In this document: positions 32,994 through 40,995 of the stretch, in pieces
How positions within the stretch are numbered: position 1 is the first letter of the stretch
Layout: every line of letters starts with the position of its first letter
DNA from: Pedobacter sp. Leaf250
GTDB lineage: Bacteria > Bacteroidota > Bacteroidia > Sphingobacteriales > Sphingobacteriaceae
Direction: 5' to 3'
DNA length: 64,000 bases
Assembly: GCF_920984735.1 (NCBI RefSeq)
Contig: NZ_CAKLBU010000009.1
Coordinates: 62,001 to 126,000 of the forward strand
Translations under genes and position numbers: made by a program
The notes under the pieces: model-generated
Databases searched by the model: none
The model's input: only the letters and a program-made list of their open reading frames with translations
What the model was told of the DNA's origin: nothing

Positions 32994-33203
32994 ATGGAAA
33001 CATTAACTATCGATATTCCTGAAAACAAAAGTTCATTGGTAAAAAGCCTATTGAAGGAACTTGGTGTTACTATTCACAAAAAAAATGTAAAGAAAGTTCG
33101 AGTTCCAAATGAACTTACCCGTAAAACAATTGAAGATGCGCATAAAGGAATTGGAGTTGGAGAACCTATTAAGGATGTGAAATCATTTTTGGGTTCTTTA
33201 TAA
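32994..33203 (+). CDS. Antitoxin of a RelE/YafQ-type toxin-antitoxin pair
   Basis: A 69-residue small protein. The N-terminal strand METLTIDIPENKSSLVKSLL followed by charged helices resembles the short DNA-binding or toxin-neutralising antitoxins found before RelE/YafQ toxins in Bacteroidota. The last part (RKTIEDAHKGIGVGEPIKDV, then KSFLGSL) would wrap the toxin. The frame is open from a TTG at 32988, but that triplet is part of the promoter box, so the ATG at 32994 is the start. Its TAA overlaps the toxin ATG by one base, the usual TA layout. The toxin is frameshifted. Confidence 0.82.
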   Translation: METLTIDIPENKSSLVKSLLKELGVTIHKKNVKKVRVPNELTRKTIEDAHKGIGVGEPIKDVKSFLGSL

Positions 33204-33483
33204 TGTTTTCTTTAAAGCCTACCAATCAGTTTAAAAAGGAGGCAAAACGTGTAATCAAAAGAGCGTCTAAAAATTTATTTTTACTAGAAGATTTTCTGGA
33301 AAAACTTAAAGTCGGGGGGCAATTGGTATAGAAAAGAAACATCTTCCACATAAACTCACTGGAAATTATAAAGATAATTGGGAGGCACACATTAAACCTG
33401 ATTTGTTAATTATTTGGTTTGAAATAACTGAAGAAAATGAGATTATTTTACTAAGGTTAGGTACTCATTCCGACTTATTTTAA
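33203..33483 (+). pseudogene. YafQ/RelE-family toxin, frameshifted at a G6 run
   Basis: The first frame gives MFSLKPTNQFKKEAKRVIKR and stops at 33329-33331 after 42 codons. One base out of phase from the G6 run at 33314-33319, the rest of the toxin is intact: GIEKKHLPHKLTGNYKDNWE, AHIKPDLLIIWFEI and the terminal LLRLGTHSDLF, with the usual catalytic histidine/aspartate positions. One extra G would restore a protein of about 93 residues. It is either a real null, a phase-variable or slippery site, or a sequencing error. Without the repair the antitoxin is unopposed. Confidence 0.85.
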
Positions 33484-33507
33484 TTCAAAAAATTTATTTC
33501 TCATATA

Positions 33508-34062
33508 ATGATAGAAACCCTACAGCCATATTACTACTATTTCCTTGCGGTGCACATCGTATTCGTAATTAGCTGGATGGCTGGGTTGTTTTATATCTTA
33601 AGTCTTTTCATTTACCATACAGAAGCCAACGAAAAACTTGAACCTGAAAAAAGTATTCTTGTAAATCAGTTTACAAAAATGGAGGCAACCTTATGGAAAA
33701 TCATTGCCACTCCTGCAATGATCATTTCCGTATTAGCAGGAATTTCTATGCTTACTTTACACCCAGGTTTATTACAGGCCGATTGGATGCATGTTAAACT
33801 TGGTTTCGTAGTTGGATTGTTAATCTATCATTTCATTTGCCAAAACATCGTAAAGCAGCTTAAAAATGGTCAATTTAAAATGACAGGCTTTCAATTACGT
33901 TTGTGGCGTGAGTTGGCTACCATTTTTATGATTGCCATTGTTTTTATCGTGATTTTAAAAAGTGCCATTAATTGGGTTTATGGTTTAATAGGCATAATGG
34001 GCGTGGCGATGGCGATCATGATTGCAGTTAAACTGTATAAAAATTATCGGTTGAAAAAGTAA
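33508..34062 (+). CDS. hemJ: Protoporphyrinogen oxidase HemJ
   Basis: HemJ is the membrane protoporphyrinogen IX oxidase (UPF0093/CopD-like) used by bacteria that lack HemG and HemY. The 184-residue protein has four to five membrane helices. Conserved features: H16 in FLAVHIVFVISWMAGLFYI, a family histidine thought to ligate heme, the acidic MEATLWKIIATPAM, HPGLLQADWMHVKLGFV with a second histidine and lysine, and YHFICQNIVKQL. Context with five other heme genes strongly supports the call. Length is typical. Confidence 0.92.
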   Translation: MIETLQPYYYYFLAVHIVFVISWMAGLFYILSLFIYHTEANEKLEPEKSILVNQFTKMEATLWKIIATPAMIISVLAGISMLTLHPGLLQADWMHVKLGFVVGLLIYHFICQNIVKQLKNGQFKMTGFQLRLWRELATIFMIAIVFIVILKSAINWVYGLIGIMGVAMAIMIAVKLYKNYRLKK

Positions 34063-34198
34063 GCTTCAAGCATAAAGCTGAAAGACAAAAGCTTTTTGAA
34101 AGAGGTACCTAATAAACCTATTGTTAGCTTTTCGTAAACTTGTAATCTGTTATTTATACTTGATACCCGCTACTTTATACTTTACCAAAAAACTATCC

Positions 34199-34206
34199 TA
34201 AATTTG
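34199..34206 (+). promoter_or_regulatory. TAnnTTTG promoter box for the outer-membrane protein at 34225
   Basis: TAAATTTG. The apparent TTG start at 34204 lies inside it, so the ATG 19 nt downstream of the box is the likely start. Confidence 0.6.
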
Positions 34207-34224
34207 GCCGATAAAACCAAGCGC

Positions 34225-35382
34225 ATGTTTACAAATACGGGTATTCAAAAAACCTTCCTCATCATAACATTTCTTTTTACTTCTTATTTTGCTTCGGCAC
34301 AGTTCAACCAATTGGCTTTAGAAAACAGAGTCCGTCCGGATAGCAGCTTGACCAACGAGGTCCACTTTAACTTCTATAATTTCAATTATGTTCGTAATTA
34401 CGAATATACCAACGATTTTCATGATGGTTATACATTGTACGGAACGCAATTACAACCACAAATTGTGTATTACGCACATCCAAATTTGGCGATAACGGCT
34501 GGTGCTTTTATTCGGAAAGATTTCGGTAGAAATGGAATTACAGATGCAAAACCTTTATTTAGTTTAAAATACCATAAAAGGAATTTAACCTTAATTTTTG
34601 GAAGTTTAGAGGGTGGAATTCAGCATAAATACATTGAGCCACTTTATAATTTTGAGCGAACCATTACCAATCCAATTGAATACGGTACACAATTATTAAT
34701 CGAACGTAATAAATTTAATCTAGATGCATGGATTGCATGGCAAAAAATGATTGAAAAAGGTGAGGCTGCAAAGGAAGAAATTGTTGGTGGTTTATCTACC
34801 GAAACTACAATTGCAGAAAACAATGGCTGGAAATTTAGTTTCCCAGCACAGTTTTTAGCCTTTCACCAAGGTGGACAAATTGATGTGTTAAAAGAAATTC
34901 CGATTAGCACTGTTTTAAATGGTGCCGCCGGATTAAAATTGCACAAAGAAATTAACACCAATATTAAGCAGGTTTATACTGATAATTACATTGCCGTTTA
35001 TAAAGATATGTCGCCCGATAAAAGAAGAGCATACGAAGGTGGTTTTGGGATCTGGTTAAATGCTGGTGTAGAAAGTAAATGGGGTAGTCTGGTTGCTTCT
35101 TACTGGAAAGGAAATAACTTTATTTCGATTAAAGGTATGCCATTGTATGAATCGGTTTCAAATAATTTGTACACCAATGGTTTAAAGCAAAGCGGTAGAA
35201 ACATTGTTTCGTTGCGCTATGCTTATCAGAAAGAATTGATTCCGCATTTGTATCTTGATGTTCGTTTTGAACCGCATATTGATTTAGACAATACTGATAA
35301 GCAGTTGCAGTTTAATCATTCTTTTTTCTTGACTTATAAGCAGGATTTTAGATTGTTTAGGGTTAAGAAAGCAGAAAGGTAA
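34225..35382 (+). CDS. Predicted outer-membrane beta-barrel protein of unknown function
   Basis: A 385-residue exported protein with a signal peptide (about residues 1-25, ending FASAQ). The remainder alternates hydrophobic and polar residues with many aromatic strand ends (for example LQPQIVYYAHPNLAITAGAF, and the C-terminal HSFFLTYKQDFRLF), as expected of a barrel of 14 to 18 strands. I do not recognise the family. The TTG at 34204 used by an open frame lies inside a promoter box; the ATG at 34225 is preferred. It follows the heme cluster but has its own promoter and is probably independent of it. Confidence 0.75.
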   Translation: MFTNTGIQKTFLIITFLFTSYFASAQFNQLALENRVRPDSSLTNEVHFNFYNFNYVRNYEYTNDFHDGYTLYGTQLQPQIVYYAHPNLAITAGAFIRKDFGRNGITDAKPLFSLKYHKRNLTLIFGSLEGGIQHKYIEPLYNFERTITNPIEYGTQLLIERNKFNLDAWIAWQKMIEKGEAAKEEIVGGLSTETTIAENNGWKFSFPAQFLAFHQGGQIDVLKEIPISTVLNGAAGLKLHKEINTNIKQVYTDNYIAVYKDMSPDKRRAYEGGFGIWLNAGVESKWGSLVASYWKGNNFISIKGMPLYESVSNNLYTNGLKQSGRNIVSLRYAYQKELIPHLYLDVRFEPHIDLDNTDKQLQFNHSFFLTYKQDFRLFRVKKAER

Positions 35383-35453
35383 AAGCTAAAAGGCTAAAGC
35401 GAAAGAATTAATTGTATTAGACTCTCAGCTCAATAAAAAACCTACAACAAAAC

Positions 35454-35535
35454 CGTCATTGCGAGGTACTAAGCAATCTTAAAGCAAAAGATACTAACCT
35501 GTAGTTTTAAGATTGACTCGTGCCTTGCATTGACG
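35454..35535. repeat. Family A inverted pair, one arm degenerate
   Basis: The left arm CGTCATTGCGAGGTACTAAG then CAATCTTAAAGC is intact. The right arm on the minus strand is CGTCAATGCAAGGCACGAGT then CAATCTTAAAAC, with several mismatches. The spacer is about 20 nt. Confidence 0.75.
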
Positions 35536-35544
35536 GCTGAAAAT

Positions 35545-35620
35545 TAAACCCGATAGGAGTGGAAATACTTTTTGATATAGGTCTTCGACAAGCTCGGACA
35601 ATCGCAAAAAGATTGTAATC
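35545..35620 (+). repeat. Family B element, copy 4 (right end lost)
   Basis: TAAACCCGATAGGAGTGGAA, then tcttcgacaagctcggacaa, then AAAAAGATTGTAAT. The GCGGGACT end is replaced by ccccaaccgtgttgagg. Confidence 0.72.
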
Positions 35621-35784
35621 CCCAACCGTGTTGAGGAGGACTAACACCTCAAAAAAATCTTCTGCCATTGCTTTCCAAATCAAAAAATTATATCTTTCTG
35701 AAATTTATTTTGACAATTATCTTATTGATAATCAATTGATAAAGTTAAATTTTAACTTTTATTTAACTATTTTTTACCTCCGAT

Positions 35785-35815
35785 GCAACCAATGTTTGTA
35801 ATCTGCCATCTTCTA
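35785..35815 (+). promoter_or_regulatory. Possible ECF-sigma promoter (autoregulatory)
   Basis: GCAACC at 35785-35790, 16 nt, then CATCTTCTA at 35807-35815. This AAC-type -35 and CxTC-type -10 at 16-nt spacing fits ECF sigma factors generally. The sigma ATG at 35830 follows 14 nt later, after an aaacacaca leader. No TAnnTTTG box is seen here. Confidence 0.45.
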
Positions 35816-35829
35816 TATACAAACACACA

Positions 35830-36399
35830 ATGAAATTGACGCGAAGCTATACGATAAACGATTTGATGGAGGGCTGCAAAGCTGGCGACCGGAAGATGCA
35901 GGAGCTGCTTTACAAGCAAACTGCATCGAAGATGTTGGCTGTATGTATGCGCTACGCCAAAGATAGAATGGAGGCTGAAGATGTATTACAGGTGGGGTAC
36001 ATCAAGGTTTTCCAAAAGATTAAAGAATATAGAGGTGACGGCTCTTTTGAAGGCTGGATTAGAAGAGTGATGGTGAACACTGCAATTGAAAGTTACCGAA
36101 AAAATTTACGCAGCTTAAATGTGGTTGAAATAGATGAGGCTTACGAACAACCATCAACAGGGTTTGATTTTGGTACTCTAGGCATGCAGGATTTAATGAA
36201 AGTAATTCAAAAACTGGCAGATGGTTACCGAATGGTTTTCAATATGTACGTAATTGAAGGTTATTCACACAAAGAAATTGGAGAAACTCTAGGGATCTCA
36301 GAAGGCGCTAGTAAATCTCAGTTATCGAGAGCGAGAGCAATATTAAAAGAAGAAATTATAAAAATGGAGGGATTTGGTTATGCAACCTATACAGGATAA
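35830..36399 (+). CDS. ECF-type RNA polymerase sigma factor
   Basis: A 189-residue sigma-70 family member with only regions 2 and 4. Region 2 includes MRYAKDRMEAEDVLQVGYIK (the DED/LQ helix that binds core and opens the -10), then SFEGWIRRVMVNTAIESYRK. Region 4 (about 125-180) has MYVIEGYSHKEIGETLGISE and KSQLSRARAIL, a helix-turn-helix for the -35. The anti-sigma gene begins 20 nt before its stop, and an outer-membrane barrel follows, a common three-gene ECF unit in Bacteroidota. A likely self-recognised promoter lies upstream. Confidence 0.95.
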   Translation: MKLTRSYTINDLMEGCKAGDRKMQELLYKQTASKMLAVCMRYAKDRMEAEDVLQVGYIKVFQKIKEYRGDGSFEGWIRRVMVNTAIESYRKNLRSLNVVEIDEAYEQPSTGFDFGTLGMQDLMKVIQKLADGYRMVFNMYVIEGYSHKEIGETLGISEGASKSQLSRARAILKEEIIKMEGFGYATYTG

Positions 36400-37126
36400 G
36401 GATTTTGATAAGCTATTTAAAAACGCTTTCGAAGATGCCGAAATTACACCATCGAGAGATTTGTGGAGCAACATAGAAAGTGAAATTGAACCAAAGAAAA
36501 AAAGAATTTTTTCGATTTATTGGTTAGCTGCAGCGGCAGTTTTATTAATCGCTACAGTTGGTTTCTTAGTTTATCAACAACAAGATGTTCAGCCTAAACA
36601 ATTTGCAAATAATATCGAGCAAAGCCCAAAACCAATTGTTGAAACTCAACCTGTTCAAGATTCGACTAAAATGGTGAAAGCAATACCAGAAGAGGTTAAT
36701 CAAATTCCAACTCCTTCGAAACCTGTTGAATCAATAGCAAAAACAAAAAATAATAAAATTGTTAAGCCTGTTGAAAATCTGAAAATAATCACTGCTCCTG
36801 AAATGCAGAAACAGGAAGTTATGATAGCTAAAGTTGAGCCGACTAATCAAGATATTAAGGAAAAGATTGATGCTGCGATTTTGGAACAGGACAACCCAAT
36901 TCTAGCTTCAAACCCAGCTGCTATTAAAGCTGATGTGGTAAGCGGAGAAGATAATCAGTCTGATAATAAGGGCATCCGTAATGTTGGCGACGTGGTGAAC
37001 CTGATTGTAAACAAAGTGGATAAAAGAAAAGATAAGTTTATCCAGTTCCGTACAGATGATGATGATTCGTCAATCTCCTCGATAAATATTGGCCCCTTTA
37101 AGTTTGGGAAGAAAAACAAAAAATAA
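36380..37126 (+). CDS. Putative membrane anti-sigma factor
   Basis: A 248-residue single-pass protein. The cytoplasmic N-terminus (1-43) includes DFDKLFKNAFEDAEITPSRD and LWSNIESEI, a short helical sigma-binding region seen in Bacteroidota ECF operons. A membrane helix spans about 44-65 (FSIYWLAAAAVLLIATVGFL). The periplasmic part is low-complexity, rich in P, Q, K and E. The ATG at 36380 overlaps the sigma gene by 20 nt; an upstream TTG at 36374 is less likely. The periplasmic signal is unknown; the following barrel may be the sensed or controlled component. Confidence 0.82.
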   Translation: MQPIQDKDFDKLFKNAFEDAEITPSRDLWSNIESEIEPKKKRIFSIYWLAAAAVLLIATVGFLVYQQQDVQPKQFANNIEQSPKPIVETQPVQDSTKMVKAIPEEVNQIPTPSKPVESIAKTKNNKIVKPVENLKIITAPEMQKQEVMIAKVEPTNQDIKEKIDAAILEQDNPILASNPAAIKADVVSGEDNQSDNKGIRNVGDVVNLIVNKVDKRKDKFIQFRTDDDDSSISSINIGPFKFGKKNKK

Positions 37127-37217
37127 ACCAGGATTAGTAAGGATTAATGGATTTAAGTGCCTAATATTCACTCATTCAATCTCACATTCAAAATTTATAA
37201 AATAAACACACACAAAT

Positions 37218-38030
37218 ATGAAACGTCTAATTTTTACAACACTTTTGGTAAGCGGGCTTGCTGGTGTTATGGGTCAAAGTGCTTTTGCACAACAAGATAC
37301 GGTAGTTAGAGATACTGTTATCAAAAAGAAAAGCAAATATACACTCACAATAGGTGGCGGAAACTTAATAACTAAAAATTCCGATTCGACTGAAAACGCG
37401 AAAAAAGGCCATTTTGTTGGTGGTGTTACTTTTACAAGAGTAGATCTGGGTTTCTCTCGGTTAATTGATAATGGAAGTTTTAATCTTTCTCCAACAAACG
37501 AGTTCTTAGATTACAGAGGTGGTAAAACCAGTACATTCTCTTTCGATGTTTTGCAATTTGGATACCGTTTTAATTCAAACTTTAAAGTTTATGTGGCTGG
37601 TGGGTTTGATTGGACATTAATTAGATTAAGAGATAATGTTACCATTCAAAAGAACTTGCCAACTTTAACAGCGCTTCCAGAGAATGTTCAGTTTTCTAAA
37701 AATCGTTTCTCAAGCAGCTATGTTCACATTCCTTTAAATTTCGAAATTCGTACAAAAGAGAATGATAAAGGCAAAAGATTCTACTTTATTTTAGGTCCGG
37801 AGGTTAGTTTCTTGTTGGGCGGAAAGGTTAAGCAGATTAGTGATGAATTTGGCAAGCAAAAGCAATATGATAACTACCACTTTCAATCGGTTCGTTACGG
37901 AGGTTCGTTTAGGTTTGGTTACGGTGGATTGGGTTTGTTTACTAAATATTATTTCAACGATATGTTTGATACCCCTGCACAAGCCGGCTTAAAAAATATG
38001 AGTTTCGGAATAACTTTCGGTTTGAACTAA
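37218..38030 (+). CDS. Outer-membrane beta-barrel protein (PorT/PF13568-like)
   Basis: A 270-residue exported protein with a signal peptide (about 1-24, SAFAQ). It ends in NMSFGITFGLN after a series of amphipathic strands. FYFILGPEVSFLLGGKVKQI and SSSYVHIPLNFEIRTK near the middle match the pattern of PF13568 barrels (YIxxPLxxxx). It closes the sigma/anti-sigma operon, has a cacacacaaat leader of its own, and is followed by a strong terminator. It may be regulated by the sigma factor upstream. Confidence 0.85.
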   Translation: MKRLIFTTLLVSGLAGVMGQSAFAQQDTVVRDTVIKKKSKYTLTIGGGNLITKNSDSTENAKKGHFVGGVTFTRVDLGFSRLIDNGSFNLSPTNEFLDYRGGKTSTFSFDVLQFGYRFNSNFKVYVAGGFDWTLIRLRDNVTIQKNLPTLTALPENVQFSKNRFSSSYVHIPLNFEIRTKENDKGKRFYFILGPEVSFLLGGKVKQISDEFGKQKQYDNYHFQSVRYGGSFRFGYGGLGLFTKYYFNDMFDTPAQAGLKNMSFGITFGLN

Positions 38031-38053
38031 AATATATAATACACACAAATGTT

Positions 38054-38090
38054 AAATCCTGTTTCGGTTAGGCGAAACAGGATTTTTTTT
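38054..38090 (+). terminator. Intrinsic terminator of the ECF operon
   Basis: The stem aaatcctgtttcg / cgaaacaggattt with a 6-nt loop is followed by eight or more T. Confidence 0.92.
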
Positions 38091-38152
38091 TATCTCTACT
38101 TTACCCTAAACCTTTTACCTTAAAAACCCTCTACCTTTATTATCTTTACCTC

Positions 38153-39145
38153 GTGAGCAACAATATAATCAGTGTTAAAAATTTAACAAAACAATATCAG
38201 GCAGAACAGGCTGGTGGCATTAAAAATATTAGTTTTGATATCAAGGCAGGCGATGTTGTAGCGATTATTGGCGAAAGTGGGAGTGGTAAATCTACTTTGT
38301 TGAAATCGATTTACGGTTTGCTAAAAACTGATGAAGGTGAAATCTTTTTTGAAGAACAAAAGGTTAAAGGTCCGGATGAGCAACTGATACCCGGGCATAA
38401 GCAAATGAAAATGGTAACGCAGGATTTCTCGTTGAACATTTATGCTAAAGTTTACGATAATATTGCCTCACAATTATCCAATACCAATTTAAAAACCAAG
38501 GCTGAAAAAACCCTGGCCATTATGGAGCATCTTCGTATTCTTCCATTGCAAAATAAAAAAATTATAGAGCTTAGCGGTGGCGAACAACAACGAGTGGCTA
38601 TTGCAAAGGCTATGGTTGCTGATACCAAAGTTTTGCTATTGGATGAACCATTTAGTCAGGTAGATGCTTTGCTAAAAAACCAATTGCGGGCCGATATTAA
38701 GCGTGTGGCGGCAGAAACAGGTGTAACTGTGATATTGGTTTCTCACGATCCGGCTGATGGATTATTCCTGGCCGACCAGCTGCTAATCTTGCGCAATGGT
38801 GAATTGCTACAAACCGGTAAGCCTTCAGAAATTTATCAGCAACCCAAGCACATATATACAGCTCAGATTTTAGGTAATGCAGTGGTTTTGTCTCGTGGCG
38901 ATGCAGAAAAAATAGGCTTAAAAACCTTTTCCGGAAATGTGGTTTTTTATCCCGAATGGGCAGAAATTAATAGCAATTGGAGCAGCAGGCGTTATGAAGT
39001 TAAAGATGTTTACTACAAGGGTTTTTACGATGAACTGCTATTGGAAAGAAATGGCGTTACCGTTCGGGCTTTGCAATTGAACAGGGGAGAGCATAAAAAA
39101 AACGACCATGTTCAATTGAACATTAGTCGTTTTTTAGAATTTTAA
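38153..39145 (+). CDS. ABC transporter ATP-binding protein
   Basis: A 330-residue ATPase. Walker A is GESGSGKST (about 41-49), the Q-loop is VTQDFSLN, the signature is LSGGEQQRVAIAKAM, Walker B is VLLLDEPFSQVD and the H-loop is VSHDPADG. The last 90 residues form an extra regulatory domain (TOBE-like), as in CysA/FbpC/MalK-type importers of anions, iron or sugars. No permease or binding protein is adjacent, so the substrate is unknown. The start is GTG at 38153. Its last codons carry a hairpin terminator (39096-39135) facing the convergent lipoprotein gene. Confidence 0.92.
   Translation: MSNNIISVKNLTKQYQAEQAGGIKNISFDIKAGDVVAIIGESGSGKSTLLKSIYGLLKTDEGEIFFEEQKVKGPDEQLIPGHKQMKMVTQDFSLNIYAKVYDNIASQLSNTNLKTKAEKTLAIMEHLRILPLQNKKIIELSGGEQQRVAIAKAMVADTKVLLLDEPFSQVDALLKNQLRADIKRVAAETGVTVILVSHDPADGLFLADQLLILRNGELLQTGKPSEIYQQPKHIYTAQILGNAVVLSRGDAEKIGLKTFSGNVVFYPEWAEINSNWSSRRYEVKDVYYKGFYDELLLERNGVTVRALQLNRGEHKKNDHVQLNISRFLEF
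39096..39135. terminator. Terminator hairpin inside the 3' end of the ABC gene
   Basis: aaaaaacgac pairs with gtcgtttttt around a perfect 16-bp palindrome atgttcaa / ttgaacat (39108-39123). The palindrome encodes the HVQLN region of the protein, so coding and termination overlap. The convergent lipoprotein gene ends 20 nt further on. Confidence 0.8.
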
Positions 39146-39154
39146 AAGTATTAA

Positions 39155-39562
39155 TTAAAAATCGTTTCCAACCAATACTATCTTTACTCTTACGCTTGAT
39201 GTAGGTCTTCGTGGTTGAAGTTGGAAGTCAGCGCTCTGAACATCAATTGCAACTCCACCTCTATATACCTCATAGCTGAAAGCATCTATGTTGTAAACGA
39301 ATGGTAATGCAATATAACTTGCTCCATTATTGTAAGAAATGTATACTAGTGTTCCTTCGTTATCGATATGATATTGATCAATGTCAGCAACGGAAATTTC
39401 GGCTGTATAAGTTTTTCCATCATTGCTAAGCGCCCATGCACTTGTTGGTACATCCCTCACAACTGTTAAAATTGTATTTGGAGTTTGAACCAGAGTTTCT
39501 TTCTTGCATGATGCCAAACCTAGTGTGACAATGCAAAGCATTAGGATAGTAAATTTTTTCAT
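39155..39562 (-). CDS. Small lipoprotein of unknown function
   Basis: A 135-residue predicted lipoprotein with lipobox LASC at residues 16-19 followed by KKETLVQ. The mature part alternates strands and has no recognised domain (DIDQYHIDNEGTLVYISYNN, ALPFVYNIDAFSYEVY). Similar short lipoproteins with one beta domain are frequent in Sphingobacteriaceae. Monocistronic on the minus strand, with a TTAACACACACAAATAAAAA leader. It shares its terminator with the convergent ABC gene. No function is proposed. Confidence 0.75.
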   Translation of the reverse strand: MKKFTILMLCIVTLGLASCKKETLVQTPNTILTVVRDVPTSAWALSNDGKTYTAEISVADIDQYHIDNEGTLVYISYNNGASYIALPFVYNIDAFSYEVYRGGVAIDVQSADFQLQPRRPTSSVRVKIVLVGNDF

Positions 39563-39697
39563 TTTGATTAGTTTTTATTTGTGTGTGTTAAGCCTAATAC
39601 AAAACAACTGCCAAAAATTCTGAATAACACAATGTGGATTGATAATTGTTTACAATGAAGAACACAACAATGGAAATTGAATTAATTTATTTAAATA

Positions 39698-40258
39698 ATG
39701 AGACTGTTTTTTAGAGTTTTACCCTGGATAATTTTATTGGTTGCTGGTTACTTTTTCATTTCGAAAAAGTTTAGTATTAGCACGTCGGTGGAAAGTAAAC
39801 ATCAGCTTTTGGTAGAAAAAATTGAGGCCATTGGTAAATTGGAGCTTGTGCGTTACCAAATTAGCGATGTATTGGAGCATAAAAATAAAACTGATTTTTT
39901 ACCTGAAGCAAGCGTTTTGCTTATTGTAAAAGCAGAAGCTGTTGGCTGTATTGATCTCACTAAAATTACACGTGAAGATATAGAGGTAACTGCTGATACA
40001 GCTGTAGTAAATTTGCCACAGCCAGAAATTTGTTATGTAAAAATCGACCACAAAAATTCCAGAGTTTACGATACGAAAATGGCTTTCTTTCGTGAAGCTG
40101 GCTTAGTAGATGAAGCTTATAAAGCCGCAGAGAAACAGGTTTCTGCTGAGGTAAAAAAATCGGATATTTTATCTCAAACCAAAACCAACGCTTCCAATGT
40201 TCTTAAACCAATAATTGAAGGTTTAGGCTACAAAAATGTGAGGTTAATATTTAAATAA
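39698..40258 (+). CDS. DUF4230 protein
   Basis: A 186-residue membrane-anchored protein. The N-terminal helix (about 6-22, VLPWIILLVAGYFFISKK) is an uncleaved anchor. The DUF4230 domain follows: LLVEKIEAIGKLELVRYQIS, a strand pair LLIVKAEAVGCIDLTKIT, then VNLPQPEICYVKIDHKNSRV. DUF4230 is widespread and has no known activity. The single cysteines in VGCIDL and EICYVK could form a disulfide. It stands alone between divergent or convergent neighbours. Confidence 0.88.
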   Translation: MRLFFRVLPWIILLVAGYFFISKKFSISTSVESKHQLLVEKIEAIGKLELVRYQISDVLEHKNKTDFLPEASVLLIVKAEAVGCIDLTKITREDIEVTADTAVVNLPQPEICYVKIDHKNSRVYDTKMAFFREAGLVDEAYKAAEKQVSAEVKKSDILSQTKTNASNVLKPIIEGLGYKNVRLIFK

Positions 40259-40320
40259 GTATGGGTTACTTTGAGTGCTGAGACTCAGTAACTCCTAATT
40301 TATTGTTTTAAAACTTAATC

Positions 40321-40671
40321 TTATTTTAAAAAATCTTCACGATGTGGATTGAAAATATCGATTAATAAACCTGCCTCCAGGCAAACCACACCATGAAAAA
40401 CGTTTGATGGTGCAAAGAAAACATCTCCCTCGTTTAATACCTTTTTTTCGTCGCCCATGGTCACTTCGAAACTTCCCTTCGCCACATAACTCAATTGCAA
40501 ATGCGGATGATTGTGAATGGTGCCTATAGCATCTTTCTCGAAATTGACTTTTACCAACATGAGGTTGTTATCAAAAGGCATCACCTTACGCTTTACCCCA
40601 CCGCCCAGAATTTCCCATTCTAAATCAGTATCACTTATTAGTGTTTTGTTTGTTAAATCTTTAAAGTTCAT
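40321..40671 (-). CDS. Cupin-domain protein
   Basis: A 116-residue single-domain cupin. Motif 1 is HNHPHLQLSYVAKGSFEVTM, with H-x-H and the following residues as metal ligands. Motif 2 is GDVFFAPSNVFHGV with the last histidine. A mononuclear metal site is therefore likely. The substrate cannot be told; such small cupins often act as sugar isomerases, dioxygenases or storage proteins. Minus strand, monocistronic. Confidence 0.9.
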   Translation of the reverse strand: MNFKDLTNKTLISDTDLEWEILGGGVKRKVMPFDNNLMLVKVNFEKDAIGTIHNHPHLQLSYVAKGSFEVTMGDEKKVLNEGDVFFAPSNVFHGVVCLEAGLLIDIFNPHREDFLK

Positions 40672-40995
40672 GTTTTGGGCTTAAGAATCTATTTTTGTTA
40701 ATTGGTACCTATCCAAACAGTTCAAACATTAATATCACGACAAAAATAACAACAACTATCCATTTATTGTGTGTTGTTACTTGCAGTTATATTTTATCAT
40801 CGCTGAAAATTTCAGACAGCAAAAATCGTTAGCCGATTAAATGCTAAAAACTGATTGTTATAAAAAATTAAAAGGAAAAATTTGCGCTAGGTTTTATGCT
40901 TTAATAGACGGAATTATATAGGTTATAAAACCTTGCGCAGCAGAAATTTCTGCAGAATTTTTACGATGCCCTAGTAGTAGGGCTTTGAAAGAGAA
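40672..40995. other. Intergenic region between cupin and cold-shock genes
   Basis: 324 nt with no gene. Two short palindromes are present: gcagaaatttctgc (40939-40952) and gccctagtagtagggc (about 40968-40983). Neither is followed by a good T-run, so I do not call a terminator. Confidence 0.4.

Larger units (their letters stand above)
35383..35829. other. Repeat-rich region upstream of the ECF sigma operon
   Basis: 447 nt. It holds purine-rich words (aaaagctaaaaggctaaagc) after the stop, a family A inverted pair (35454), family B copy 4 (35545), an AT-rich stretch with ttatcttattgataatcaa, and an ECF-type promoter (35785). Confidence 0.6.

Noticed and set aside
32937..33483. Toxin-antitoxin pair as an active defence system
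   Set aside because: The toxin frame is broken by one base, so activity cannot be claimed from this sequence.
40968..40983. Terminator at gccctagtagtagggc after the cold-shock gene
   Set aside because: The hairpin is short and lacks a T-run on the minus strand.
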